From: Dactylorhiza incarnata
Taxonomy: Eukaryota; Streptophyta; Magnoliopsida; Asparagales; Orchidaceae
NCBI GenBank assembly: GCA_033032865.1
Contig: JAWHQI010000257.1
Span: 434,001 to 498,000 of the forward strand
Reading direction: 5' to 3'
Length of the DNA: 64,000 bases
Shown: positions 1 through 10,211 of the stretch, one piece after another
Position numbering within the stretch: the stretch's first letter is position 1
How the letters are laid out: each line of letters opens with the position of its first letter
Position numbers and translations under genes: made by a program
Notes under the pieces: generated by a model
Told to the model about the DNA's origin: nothing
Database searches by the model: none
The model's input: only the letters and a program-made list of their open reading frames with translations

Positions 1-3000
1 GTTAGTATTATATTTACGGTGAATCTTGGACTTCCCGCGGTATACCCCGTAAAAGGGGCCCCCAACGGTACTAAGGATTCAATGGGCTCAACCCCACCAT
101 CCTCTTTCTCAAGACAGTTACTTTAGTTGGTGATTAACATTTAGTTGACCCCTCATTATTTCATATAATTAAAGTGACTTAGCTCAACACCCGTCCCACC
201 CAATTGGGTTGGACGTACCTCCACACCTCATACACCAATCCTAGCACAATCTCAATGTTAATCCTAGGTTTGACCCTCCTTGAATCATTGTGTACTATAA
301 CTCAAATACTGAATGGACATAACTTCTAAACACTACTTATGGGTCTGAATTGTCTTAAAATCAAAATTCTGGTTTTTACTAAACGCAGACCACCAAGTTG
401 AACTAACCTCAAAAAGCTTCTACATGCTACCTTAAAATTATCAGTGAGGTAATATTCCATAAAAATGTGGTTTACTGAGTTTCATGACCCTAGGATGTCA
501 TGTGGCCTACTAAATCATCATAGTTGTATAATTACCAAAATGCCACTATAATTAGGAAAAATAATATTTCACATCTGAAAATTCTATAAAAATTACCAAG
601 AGTTCAAAAGGGGGTCTAGAGTCCTCTGCCAAATATTTATATCATTACCATATGATTTGACTAATTAAAATGATTTAACATCCAAGTGTAGTAAATACCA
701 ATTTCTACATGATGTACATGAAATACAATGCCATAGGCTTCCAAATAATTATCATGGGCATATATCAACAAAAAATAACAGATAACCAAGTTTCATAATT
801 TTTTCCAATGATTTGACATTTTTCATAATTAAATTCCTCTAAGCTAGTAAGCACTTAAAAATTCCTCCACAAGAAATAACACTTCAATAAATCCTACTAA
901 AATTACCATAGCCTATTTTCATCTCAATTCAGCACTGTTAAAATATCGTAACCATACAAGTAATCTGACCATGCATTTTATTTATTTAAGGAAATAGTGG
1001 CAACTTCATTTAATAAGGGAAAATACATAAATGACTCAAAAAATTCCCATTAAATTATCTAAGCCATTGCATGCTCCTAAAAACATGTCTACCAAATTCT
1101 GAGCCAAGGCAAGCACATTTGGCCCTATGTCCTTCACAAGCCCTAATTTGCAACCCTAAGGGTTTACCCTTAGGGTTTTAGGCCACACCACCCTAATGGC
1201 TCCAAATGCTCCATTAGGGGGTGTCACATGCATTTATATTTCATTACCTACATAATCATCATGATGGGAGGAGGCCAACCCACTCAACTTCCCAAAATAG
1301 CCTAAACCCTAATTTGACCCTTAGGGGCCCTCATTAGGGTTTCCCATTTTCCATATCAAATCAACTCCAAATGGAGTGAAAATTTAGGCAGGCACTACTC
1401 ATGAACTAAAGAGCATGCCACCAAAATTTGGTGTCATTTGGACTACATATGCTCCAAAAATCAACATTATTTAAATATCTTAATTACCACAAAAACTATA
1501 GGCAAAAGTGCCCAACAAATACTGATCTTTGGGCAGAGGGTACCCCTAGGGTATACCTACCCATGTTAAAATCTCAGCTTCAAAGCTTGAGAGATATAGG
1601 CTAAATAATTATTTTAGTGGGCTGTCCTAGTGTAGGATCAGTCCTAGTAAAACAGCTCCCCAGGGAGCTGTGGGTCACCAAATGACCTGACTCAAGCCCT
1701 AATGAAAGCTAAGGTCAAAGCCTACAACTTTCATGTTGGGCACTTTTGCTAATTCAGTCATTAAGTTCCCATAATTAAACCTAGAAGGAGGATGCACTAA
1801 AAGAGAACTATAATCCCTAAGACATTAAATTAATTCATATAAAAAGGGCGCGCACGGATCTTGACGTAGATCTCACAGCCAGGGAGTGATCTTCCTCCTC
1901 CAGCCAACGACTGAGATCGCGCCGTGCTGGGCGAAGTTGCGACCGAGATTGCTGGCGATCCAGCCACCACCACCACCGGCCAACACCACCGACACCTTCG
2001 TGGTGGTCGGGGCTACCATTTACCGGCGACTAGCGGCCGGAGGCGGCGGTTCCCGGCGATCCCAGGCTTCCCATTTCGAGCGGAAAAGCTCGGTTTTAAG
2101 GAATGGATTTGGGCTCAATTGAGCCCGATCCTTCTTCGTTTTGTTATAGAAAGCTAGCATGGGGGAGAGGAGGAGAAACGAACCGTGATTGGGGCGTGGC
2201 GGAGGCTCCGACGGCGTTTCACCATGGTTAAGCTTTGCTACGGCAAGCCTGCTCCCGACTTCGATTCTCCGGCTATGGCCTTGCTCCAGGTGTCGTTCCC
2301 GACTGCTCTCTCCCTTCTGAAGCTGATGGTGTGGCTGGAATGAGGTGGGGAGGCTTCTATAGCTGGTTTTGAAATCAAGCTTCCTCGGATTGCTTCTTGC
2401 TGCCACCCTCTGCACCCCTGCCCTTGCTGGGCCTTCTGGTCTCCTTCTGAGGCTTAGCAATCAAGTGTGGAGTGCCCAACACTGATTGGAGATGGAGTGT
2501 TAGAGGGGGATTTGCTTTAACCTTTAACTTTTGCCTTTTTCATTACTTTTGGTCCCCCCTCTCATTTGGTTAATCAAACCCATGGTTTGGGCTCAGTCCA
2601 AGGCTGATAAGGGGGTGTCCTAAGTCCATAAATAATTGGTTAATATATGGGTGTTGGGTTCCATTCAAATTAGGCTTAGAATTCACCTTAAAGAGTTATG
2701 TTGACCATGGTTGACTTTGGTCAACAAGGTGAGTGGGTTGACCCCACATGGGGGTCATGGGTCCCTTGACATCACCCAACATTGGTTGGTCCATGGTGGG
2801 GCCCCAATTGGTTTAATTTAATCAAAGGATGTAGATTTGACCAAAATTAGGTATAATTTGACTTTGGTCAATTTCATGCAATTGGGTCCGAACCAAGTGC
2901 AATTTCCATCCTAATGGTCTTCCTTAGTAGTTAGGGTGGTATGGGGGAGGTCAATTTGGTGAATTGAGGATCAATTGGCCTAAGGAAGTGATATTGGACC

Positions 3001-3127
3001 ATGTTGATTTTGTGCCCTTGGTGTGCACTTAGCACACTCCACTTGGCTGAAGGGCCCTAGTGGCCACTCTGCACACCACCCATGCCATAATACCAACTAG
3101 GGGTCTAGAAGGACTGGGGATGTTACA
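1..3127 (-). mobile_element. Tekay-like LTR (3' LTR of outer element), cut by window edge
   Basis: This stretch is repeated almost exactly at 20,284-23,419 in the same orientation. The two copies are the LTRs of one retrotransposon. The right copy starts at 18,880, so about 1.4 kb of this left copy lies outside the window. It ends in GGGGATGTTACA at 3127, which on the minus strand is the TGTAACATCCCC start of an LTR. The polypurine-side motif of plant gypsy elements lies next to it in the interior and the primer-binding site lies beside the other LTR, so this is the 3' LTR of a minus-strand element. In the last ~430 bp I count about 16 differences from the right copy (3-4%). ORFs of 60-150 codons at 1886-2460 lie in a GC-rich block of the LTR and are not credible genes. 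Confidence 0.9.
1836..1845 (+). promoter_or_regulatory. TATA-like box on the strand opposite to LTR transcription
   Basis: A TATAAAAAGG-type box precedes a GC-rich block and is conserved in the other LTR near 22,127-22,137. It points opposite to the element's own orientation. The minus-strand TATA candidate sits on the other side of the same GC-rich block (22,651-22,657). Whether it is used is unknown. Confidence 0.3.
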
Positions 3128-3170
3128 AATCCCAATAAACAAAAAAAGTATTTCGTCCTCGAAATTTAGG
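3128..3170 (-). other. PPT-side junction of the outer element
   Basis: Read on the minus strand, this holds the TTCGAGGACGAAAT motif followed by a T-rich run and GTTTATTGGGATT, directly before the LTR start TGTAACATCCCC. The CGAGGACGAA motif just upstream of the 3' LTR is very common in plant Ty3/gypsy chromoviruses. The polypurine tract itself has decayed. Confidence 0.65.
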
Positions 3171-3221
3171 TTCGGGTCTACGGGTTTAAGTACTTATAAG
3201 AATAAAGGATTTCAAAGACGT

Positions 3222-3665
3222 TTAATTTGTACCTGAAGTGATGAGTTCCGGGAAACGTTGTTGCATGAAGTCCAAGGGCACCCAGTTATGCTCCTCTTGC
3301 CCATGATTGAACTATAATAATCGGACATCGGAATCTCCTTCCACGGAAGAACTCGGACCTCTATTATATGATGCCTCGCATCATAAAAACTTCGCCTCCC
3401 TACCTTGGGCCTCCAACATCCGATCCTGAATCGGTCGTGCCCGCGTATCCGTCTCTTTTATGTAATCTGACCCCAAAAACTTTGGGTCCTTGTTTTGAAT
3501 CCAAGAAAGCGGTGTGTAACACTTTCTCCCATACGAGGCTGCGCACAGCATCATGTCGGTATTAGCCTGATGACTTATTGCTATATGAGAGCTCAAACTG
3601 GAGCAACAGTCTTTACCCAGATTTCTCATTGCACTTCTACTATTCCTAGCTAAGATTGTCGGCAA
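3222..3665 (-). pseudogene. Integrase C-terminus and chromodomain remnant of the outer chromovirus
   Basis: On the minus strand 3381-3665 reads through YGRKCYTPLSW, a FLGSDYIKET segment and MLEAQ. This is the stretch just after the integrase catalytic core of plant Ty3/gypsy elements (family pattern YGRKCRTPLxW, LLGPExVxxT, MLxAQ). Downstream, in another frame, a chromodomain-like tail reads EEHNWVPLDFMQQRFPEL and stops at 3222-3224; an in-frame TAG stands where the family has tryptophan. The order integrase, chromodomain, PPT, LTR is that of Tekay/Del chromoviruses. Frameshifts and stops make it non-functional. A chromodomain would in life target integration to modified histones. The family call rests on motif recognition and the ~4.5 kb LTRs; the lineage is less certain than the superfamily. 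Confidence 0.8.
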
Positions 3666-5148
3666 TATTCCTACCAGGGGTTAATTGAAGATTTATCCCG
3701 CCGCTCAGACCATCGTGCCACTAATCACAATGCGGGTTCTACTTTGTTCCATCTCGGTAATAAATAGGAAATAGACACTTCGAAATCAAAACAATTTAAC
3801 CAGGTGTGGGTGTTATCAAAATCACTACACCCCCTGGAGGAGGATCTATCTGAAATACATAAGATCCTACAGAGTTAATTTACACTATCATGCCGTGCTG
3901 GATGGCACAGAAATCCTTCGAGTTCAACTTAACTTCCTAAGGTTGTATTACAAAATACTCTGCTCAAAAACAGATTAGCTAGGACGTGATCATTTAGCCG
4001 ACCGTCATTGTCTATTTTGATTCTTCACTATATGATTCCCTTACACGTAGGTTTTCAACACCACCTACGCCATGAGACCTTATCCCTTAACATATGAGGT
4101 CTCTGCTGATAAACCGTTTCCGACTCAGCGGAAAAAAAGGTCAGGTTTATCAGCTACAAAATAATAACATAAACCTTGATTACACTTGGACCAGAGTCTC
4201 TTATGTCCTACGAATGTTACATGAGGTTAACGCTTCCTCACGTTAAATAAAAGTAAATATCCTCCATGTTTTTCTTTGAGGAACATAACGTCTGTAGTTT
4301 AAAACTAATGTTCGTGAAATGACTCCCAACTACTTTCCATATCCACTTGATTCATAACTCACGAGGGTAAAACCCTTTCTATCATGACATGTTTTGACAC
4401 AATTGATTTCAACATGAAGGGTGTCTCATTAAAGCCCATTAATCCTCGAGAAGTTTCACCATTTATAATTTTTGGAGAAAGTGTAAGTTCTGGTTCTTAA
4501 GATCGGAGGATTGTATGTAAATTATATATCTTCAATATGTCATTCGTCAAATTTCACTTTAGATTTCCAATATCGAGTGGACTAAACTTCCAAAGTTAAG
4601 TAGTCTCATCTCACTTAAGCTATAAATTATGAATTAAAGGATTCATCATAACGACCCTTCTCTTAGTTGTGTCGTCCAAAATTACGTTGATAAATATCAT
4701 CAAGTAATATTAATAATTTCAAGCGGGAGTTGATAGTAACAACAACTAACCATTTGTTTTAACTCTCAAATCCTCAACATTTTAGTACATGATGGTCGTT
4801 GTCATTTTTCCCAAGATCCGAACATAGTAAGATTCTCCACCTTAGCCCTAAATAGTTTTATCATCATATTATAAGATCCAAAGTGTCACCTTCCTAAGCT
4901 CTCTGGTTATACATAAACCAACTCTGAGAGTAAAATGATCTCAACTAAATTTACACCAAGGAGAGGGCTTGAATTTTAATTAAAAAAAACTATATGAAAA
5001 TTACCTTTGAAAGCCCTGAAGTGTAAGAAACTCTAGTTGTAATTTTTAACTTGCGAAAACTTGATTCCAATCTTCAAAATTTCACGATGTGACACCTTTA
5101 TCCAAAGCTACTAAACCTAACATTCTTCTTGTTTTTCAGTACTTGACT
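3666..5148 (-). mobile_element. Decayed interior of the outer chromovirus, part 1
   Basis: AT-rich sequence between the integrase remnant and the inserted Tat element. It continues, after removal of the insert and one TSD copy, at 17,467. No open frame longer than ~60 codons and no further domain is recognisable, so gag, protease and RT have been deleted or eroded beyond reading by eye. The whole interior is about 3.4 kb, well short of an intact chromovirus. Confidence 0.6.
5144..5148. repeat. Target-site duplication of the Tat element (left copy)
   Basis: TGACT precedes the element at 5144-5148 and follows it at 17,462-17,466. The 5 bp length is normal for LTR retrotransposons and fixes both ends of the element. 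Confidence 0.93.
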
Positions 5149-5896
5149 TGTACAACCCGTATTCGCCGAGTGGGTCCCTCAAGCCAACTGGCGAGACCTG
5201 GGTCAGCCGGATCATTCGCCCAGGCTAAGGAAGGTGATGAGATCCCCGGATTAATGGGGGTACACTGCAGGCGAGAAGAAGTTCGGCGAGTGGCGATCTC
5301 ACGGACCACTCGCTCAGTAGCCTGGGCACTCGCCCAGCTGAGCGGGAGATCAGTGAGTGGTGCCCTCACGGGCCACTCGCTCAGTAGCATGGGCACTCGC
5401 CCTGCTGAGCGGGAGATCGGCGAGTGGTGCCCTCACGGACCACTCGCCCCAAAGGCTTTGAGGGGGAAATGACCATAATGCCCCTTGTGGGCTGCAAATA
5501 GCCCTTCGGAACAGCGGAGTTAGGCTATTAGCAGGCCAATTTGGGGTGCGGTTAGTAAAACTAAAAGGCGGATTCGTGTTATCTGCAGACCAGCCTAGGA
5601 AAAACTATAAATAGACCCTTAAGGGCACCTTGGAGGAGATCCGATTTTAGAGAATCCTCTCCTCCAGGCTAGTTTTTGGTCGGCTGCTAGTGCCCTCCAA
5701 GGTGCCCGGTTGAGCTCTGGTTTGGGAGGGGAAGCTCTCTAAGATCTTCCGGGTGTGTGGCGGGACCTCCTCGCTTCAGCCTTGGGTCTTTTCTTATTCT
5801 CACATCCACCGTCAAGAGAGTCTAGTGAGGGAGAAGTAAGCATCGACTACACCCCCAGTGGGTCCGATCTCAAGAGGCCTGTTGCAGGTTTCAACA
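5149..5896 (+). repeat. 5' LTR of the Tat element
   Basis: 748 bp, TG...CA ends. It contains inner repeats of a GCGAGTGGTGCCCTCACGG-type motif at about 5290-5450 and a TATA box at 5606. Its partner is at 16,714-17,461. Confidence 0.95.
5606..5613 (+). promoter_or_regulatory. LTR TATA box
   Basis: TATAAATA lies about 290 bp before the end of the 5' LTR, placing transcript start near 5640. In the 3' LTR the same box reads TATAGATA. A related solo LTR at 51,320-52,370 keeps TATAAATA on its sense (minus) strand. Confidence 0.7.
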
Positions 5897-5898
5897 TT

Positions 5899-5918
5899 TT
5901 TGGTGCGGTGAGCGTGGA
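5899..5918 (+). other. Candidate primer-binding site
   Basis: Just after the LTR end the sequence reads TTTGGTGCGGTGAGCG. The related element at 42,630 has the better-known TTTGGCGCCGTC at the same place. This looks like a diverged form of that site; the tRNA is not identified. Confidence 0.45.
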
Positions 5919-5954
5919 GCGTAGCCAGTGAAGGAAAATCCCAAGCTAGACTCG

Positions 5955-7343
5955 ATGACAGGAGATGGAGGGAATGGTTCTGCCTCAGGCCACTCGCAGC
6001 CACCAGCGACAGGGGAGTGGCTGGAGATGTTCGAGAAATTCAAGCGAGAAGTGCTGCAGACAGTTCTCGCGGCAAGGGGCGAATGCGAGACGCCAGCGGT
6101 TCCCATCATTCCACCCCAGCAGGTCGGCGAGAACGCTCCGGGGCAGCGGCCGGGAAAGGAGGTGCCAGCAGAAGGAAGTGCGCGAGATCTCCCGGGGCGG
6201 CAGCTGTTCAGCAGTCCGGCGAGTGCTGAGGTGTGCGAGTTCGCTCCGCGCGAGAGGACCATTCGCCGAGCAGGGGAAGGGAGCCCCTTTTGCGAGATGA
6301 TCCTCTCGGCTCCAGTGCCAGAGGGGTTCCGGGGGCCGGAGATGTCCTACTACACCGGAAAAGAGGACCCGGTCGTGCACCTGCAGTGGTTTGAGGACAT
6401 GACCTCAATTCTCCCCATGTCGGATGCATTCCAATGCCGGCTCTTCGCAACCACCCTGAAGGAGAAAGCAAGGGATTGGTTCCACCAGCTTCCCGTAGGT
6501 TCCATCTACGCGTTCGACGATCTGCGTCGGGGCTTCCGGCTGCGATTCTCGACGTCAAAAAAGAGGAAGAAGGATGCGGAGGCTCTCTTCAAGATCAGGC
6601 AGAGGGAGGGGGAGTCCCTGGCACATTACGTGGACAGGTTCCAGGAAGAGATACACCTTGTGCAGGAGGTGCCAGGGTTCGCCCTCAAAATGGCGTTCAT
6701 TGTGAGATTGAGAGACGGGTTCTTCAAGATGGACCTGAAGAGGAGGGCTCCGGTCTCCTTTGAGGAGTTGATGGAGCGAGCGGCGGAGGAGATAGAAGGA
6801 GAGGCGGCCAACCCGGAGTTCTACAAAAGGTTGGCGAAGATGAGCGAGCCTGAGGTGAGGCAACAAGAGGGAAGAAGGAGGGAGGAACCCAGAGGTCAAG
6901 GGTTCGAGAGGCCACCTCGGAATTGGAGGTTTCAGGAGCCCCATAATAGGTTGGGATGGAGGAATCAGGAGGGACCTGCGAGAGGTCAGGAAGGAGGATA
7001 CCAAGGAAGGGAGATGGGGGGAGTCAACCCGGGGTGGAGGCAGGGCCCCCGACCCCCTCCTCCTCCGCAGGAGCAAGCCATGGCGGTATGCAGAGGAAGA
7101 GGAGCTAGAGGAGCTAGAGGAGGAAGAGGAAGAGCGAGAAGAGGGGGTAGGGTGGTGTTGCCATATTGTGACTTTCATCAGGAAGAGGGTCACGCAACGG
7201 CCACCTGCCCCGAGTTCCTGGAGATGAGGGGAAGAGGGCAACCACGGCAGCAGCCGATCAGGATTGAGGAGGTGTTCCTGGAAGGGGAAGAGGATATGTG
7301 TGAAGATCGGGCTGATACAGGAACAAGGGGGGAATCGGGGTGA
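5955..7343 (+). CDS. gag: Gag polyprotein of the Tat element
   Basis: Encodes the capsid/nucleocapsid protein that packages element RNA. I start at the first ATG in frame (5955, 462 aa); the frame is open back to 5928 without an ATG. Residues ~129-281 are a Retrotrans_gag-type domain with the typical ARDWFHQLP and GESLAHYVDRF stretches. The C-terminal half is Arg/Gly/Pro-rich and ends in a CxxHxxxxHxxxxC knuckle (C405, H408, H413, C418), the variant usual in plant Tat gag. The frame ends at TGA 7341-7343 right after a G6 run (7327-7332). One base away in frame, the gag-pol linker remains readable, so the stop probably reflects a homopolymer indel. Tat gag and pol are normally one frame. Confidence 0.9.
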   Translation: MTGDGGNGSASGHSQPPATGEWLEMFEKFKREVLQTVLAARGECETPAVPIIPPQQVGENAPGQRPGKEVPAEGSARDLPGRQLFSSPASAEVCEFAPRERTIRRAGEGSPFCEMILSAPVPEGFRGPEMSYYTGKEDPVVHLQWFEDMTSILPMSDAFQCRLFATTLKEKARDWFHQLPVGSIYAFDDLRRGFRLRFSTSKKRKKDAEALFKIRQREGESLAHYVDRFQEEIHLVQEVPGFALKMAFIVRLRDGFFKMDLKRRAPVSFEELMERAAEEIEGEAANPEFYKRLAKMSEPEVRQQEGRRREEPRGQGFERPPRNWRFQEPHNRLGWRNQEGPARGQEGGYQGREMGGVNPGWRQGPRPPPPPQEQAMAVCRGRGARGARGGRGRARRGGRVVLPYCDFHQEEGHATATCPEFLEMRGRGQPRQQPIRIEEVFLEGEEDMCEDRADTGTRGESG

Positions 7344-7475
7344 TTCATGGTGGGGTTGGGATAGAGGCCTCTTGCAAGAGGAGCTTCCAGGCGATGTTCC
7401 GAAGGGACATCGCGTTGACTTCCCAAACCCCACCCCCCCCCCCCCTCGGAGAAGCTCACCTTCTCCTCGGAAGAC
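7344..7475 (+). other. Gag-pol linker, out of frame between two homopolymer runs
   Basis: Between the gag stop and the pol ATG a third frame is open and reads GVGIEASCKRSFQAMFRRD then a proline run, which looks like the conserved linker of Tat gag-pol. It begins at the G6 run (7327-7332) and ends at a C13 run (7433-7445), after which the pol frame (same as gag) resumes. Two opposite length errors in homopolymers would explain this. A programmed frameshift is less likely, since two would be needed. Confidence 0.6.
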
Positions 7476-10181
7476 ATGCCAGATTATGAAGATCCATTCT
7501 GCGACGCCCTGGTGATCCAGACGGCGATTGAAAATTTCACGGTCTCCCGGATCCGGGTGGATAACGGGAGCTCCGTGAATGTGATCTTCAAGAAGGCCTT
7601 CGACGCGATGGAGGTGGAGAAGAAGAGGGTGCAGGCCTCCGACGGACCACTGTTCGGTTTCTCAGGGGAGCGGAAGGAAGTCGAGGGAGGCGTGGGTCTC
7701 CAAGTGACGTTAGGAGGGGTCCCAAGGAACTGCCGGTTCGTCATCGTTGACGCTCCGAGCAGCTACAATGCTATCTTCGGACGCCCTCTCATTAGTGCTT
7801 TCCGGTGCGTGCCCTCATCGTACCACCAGTGCCTGAAGTTCCATAGTGGAGGAGTCCAGGTCCGGATCCGAGGAGATGCTAAGGTGGCGAGGCAGTGCTA
7901 TGTGACTGCCGTCAACACCATCTCTTGGATGGCGGAGGCTGAGAGGTTGTATAAGGAGATGACGAGGCTGGAGGGGCCAGGAGAAGAAGTGAAGAAGAGT
8001 GGAGTAGAGGAAGAGGGCGATGCCCGAGAGGAGAATATGGAGGTCGCTCGGGAGGAGCAGGGGATCGAGCCGATGGAGGCGGAAGGAGCCATAGAGGAAG
8101 AAGCCCGGGAGGAGGGGCGAGAGGCAAAGAGCCAATGGGAAGAGCCAACCCGGCTCGAGGCGGCAGAAGAGGTGGTAGAGATGGAGGTCATCACCCAGGA
8201 GGGGAGAGTGAAAGAGGTGCGGATCAGCGGGGGTCTCGGCCCGGAGGACAGGGTGAAGATGCTGGAGTGCATCCAAAAGAACGTGGATGTCTTCGCATGG
8301 AGCGCAGCTGATATGCCAGGCATCGAGGCGGACGTGGCTTGCCATCGTCTCAACCTCGATCCAGGAGCCCGCCCCATCCGGCAGAAGAGAAGAACCTTCG
8401 CCAGCAAGCTCGAAGAACCAATCCGCGGGGAGGTGGCCAAGCTCCTCGAAGCAGGTTTTGTATCGGAGATCCAGTACCCAGGCTGGGTCTCCAACGTCGT
8501 AATGGTAAAAAAGGTCGATGGCCGCTGGCGTATGTGTGTGGATTTTTCATTATTAAACAAGGCCTGCCCTAAGGATTGTTATCCCCTGCCTCGGATCGAC
8601 GCACTGGTTGACTCAGCCGTCGGTTTTTCTGTGATGAGTTTTTTGGATGCTTTTTCAGGTTATCACCAGATCAGGATGCACCCCCCGGACGTCAAAGACG
8701 TCTCGTTCATCACCAGGGAGGGATGCTACTGCTATAAGATGATGCCCTTCGGGCTGAAAAATGCAGGAGCAACCTACCAGAAGTTGATGGACCGGGTATT
8801 TAGGGAGCAAAGGGGAAGGAACCTGGAGGTCTACGTGGATGACCTTATGGTGAAGAGCAAGTGCGTGAACTCTCACATCCAGGACCTCGAGGAGACATTC
8901 GCCACCCTACGCAAGTACAAGATGCGCTTGAACCCCCTGAAGTGTGTGTTCGGGGCCAGCAAGGGGAAATTCCTGGGGCACCTTCTCACCCCTTGGGGGG
9001 TAGAACCTAACCCGGACAAGGTTAAGGCCATAATGGAACTGGGGTCGCCGCGGAGCGCCAAGGAAGTTCAGCGCTTGACCGGAAGACTCGCAGGGCTGAG
9101 CAGGTTTCTCTCCCGAGCCGGGGAGAAATGCTCCCCCTTCTTCAAAACATTACGAGGTAACCAGAAGTTTGAGTGGACCAAAGAATGCGAGGAGGCCTTC
9201 CAGGCTTTGAAGAGCCAACTCACCAAGGCTCCACTACTACAAGGTCCCAAAGAGGGGGAGGATCTATATCTATATCTCGGGGTCGGGGCAGAGGCCGTAA
9301 GCTCCGTCCTGGTTCGGGAGGAAGGCAAGAAGCAGCTGCCCGTCTATTACGTGAGTAGGGTCCTGAGGGAGGCGGAGCTCAGGTACCCGATTCTGGAGAA
9401 GTTGGCCTTTGCTCTGGTCGTCGCAGCAAGGAAGCTCAGGCCATACTTCCAGGCCCATTCAATTCAAGTAGTGACGGACCACCCTCTCCGCCAGATCTTC
9501 GAAGGAGTGGAGCACTCGGGAAGGCTCGCAAAGTGGTCGATAGAGCTAAGTGAATTCAACATTACCTTCGTCCCTCGATTATCCATGAAGGCACAGGTGG
9601 TGGCTGATTTCGTGGCAGATTATGTGGCCGAGATGGAGGAAGATGGAGCCCCTCGTCATGTTCCGTGGAAGCTGCTGGTGGACGGGGCTTCGGGCAAGAA
9701 TTCCCTCGGAGGGGTGGTACTGGAGAGTCCCCACGGAGTAAAGATCGAGCAGACACTAGTGATACACTTCCCAATCACCAACAACCAGGCGGAGTATGAG
9801 GCGGTGATCGCCGGTATACGGCTGGCCCAGGAGCTCGGAGTCCATGACGTGGAGGTCCTCACCGACTCGATGGTAATAGCCTCTCAGATCAGGGGAGAGT
9901 TCGAGATGAGGGAACCTGCGCTCATAAGGTACTTGGCCAAAGTGAGAGGTCTCGTGGGAACGTTCAAAACTTTCTCCATCCGGCACGTCCCTAGGGAGGA
10001 GAGCACCCCGGCGGATCGGTTGGTCAAATCCGGTCCTCGAGCCGGGGGGACCCTGACAGACTTATTCCGCCCTTCGATCGAGGAGGGAGAACTCATGGAA
10101 GTAGAGCAACGGCCCTCCTGGAAGGATCCCTTCGTCACCTTCCTTGCAGCGGGAAAGTTTCCGGAGGAGGTTCCGGACTAG
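7476..10181 (+). CDS. pol: Pol: protease, reverse transcriptase, RNase H, archaeal-type RNase H
   Basis: 901 codons. Order: aspartic protease near residues 20-110 (active-site RVDNGSSVNVIF with D29, later YNAIFGRP); reverse transcriptase ~300-560 (WRMCVDFSLLNKACPKDCYP, SFLDAFSGYHQI, catalytic YVDD at 453-456); the gypsy RNase H ~595-700; then a second RNase H of the archaeal type ~730-865 (LLVDGASGKNSLGG, NNQAEYEAVIAG, LTDSMVIASQI, RHVPREESTPADRL). The second RNase H is a Tat-lineage hallmark. A Glu-rich spacer lies at ~150-250. The frame stops at TAG (10,179-10,181), but the same frame continues directly into integrase, so this is a nonsense mutation, not the natural end. The ATG at 7476 is internal to an original gag-pol frame. 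Confidence 0.93.
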   Translation: MPDYEDPFCDALVIQTAIENFTVSRIRVDNGSSVNVIFKKAFDAMEVEKKRVQASDGPLFGFSGERKEVEGGVGLQVTLGGVPRNCRFVIVDAPSSYNAIFGRPLISAFRCVPSSYHQCLKFHSGGVQVRIRGDAKVARQCYVTAVNTISWMAEAERLYKEMTRLEGPGEEVKKSGVEEEGDAREENMEVAREEQGIEPMEAEGAIEEEAREEGREAKSQWEEPTRLEAAEEVVEMEVITQEGRVKEVRISGGLGPEDRVKMLECIQKNVDVFAWSAADMPGIEADVACHRLNLDPGARPIRQKRRTFASKLEEPIRGEVAKLLEAGFVSEIQYPGWVSNVVMVKKVDGRWRMCVDFSLLNKACPKDCYPLPRIDALVDSAVGFSVMSFLDAFSGYHQIRMHPPDVKDVSFITREGCYCYKMMPFGLKNAGATYQKLMDRVFREQRGRNLEVYVDDLMVKSKCVNSHIQDLEETFATLRKYKMRLNPLKCVFGASKGKFLGHLLTPWGVEPNPDKVKAIMELGSPRSAKEVQRLTGRLAGLSRFLSRAGEKCSPFFKTLRGNQKFEWTKECEEAFQALKSQLTKAPLLQGPKEGEDLYLYLGVGAEAVSSVLVREEGKKQLPVYYVSRVLREAELRYPILEKLAFALVVAARKLRPYFQAHSIQVVTDHPLRQIFEGVEHSGRLAKWSIELSEFNITFVPRLSMKAQVVADFVADYVAEMEEDGAPRHVPWKLLVDGASGKNSLGGVVLESPHGVKIEQTLVIHFPITNNQAEYEAVIAGIRLAQELGVHDVEVLTDSMVIASQIRGEFEMREPALIRYLAKVRGLVGTFKTFSIRHVPREESTPADRLVKSGPRAGGTLTDLFRPSIEEGELMEVEQRPSWKDPFVTFLAAGKFPEEVPD

Positions 10182-10211
10182 AGGCGCTTCCGATATAAGT
10201 CCACCTACTAC

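Noticed and set aside
5089..5472. 127-codon ORF at the start of the Tat element, and its copy at 16,603-17,037
   Set aside because: It crosses the LTR boundary and repeats in both LTRs, so it is LTR sequence and not a gene.
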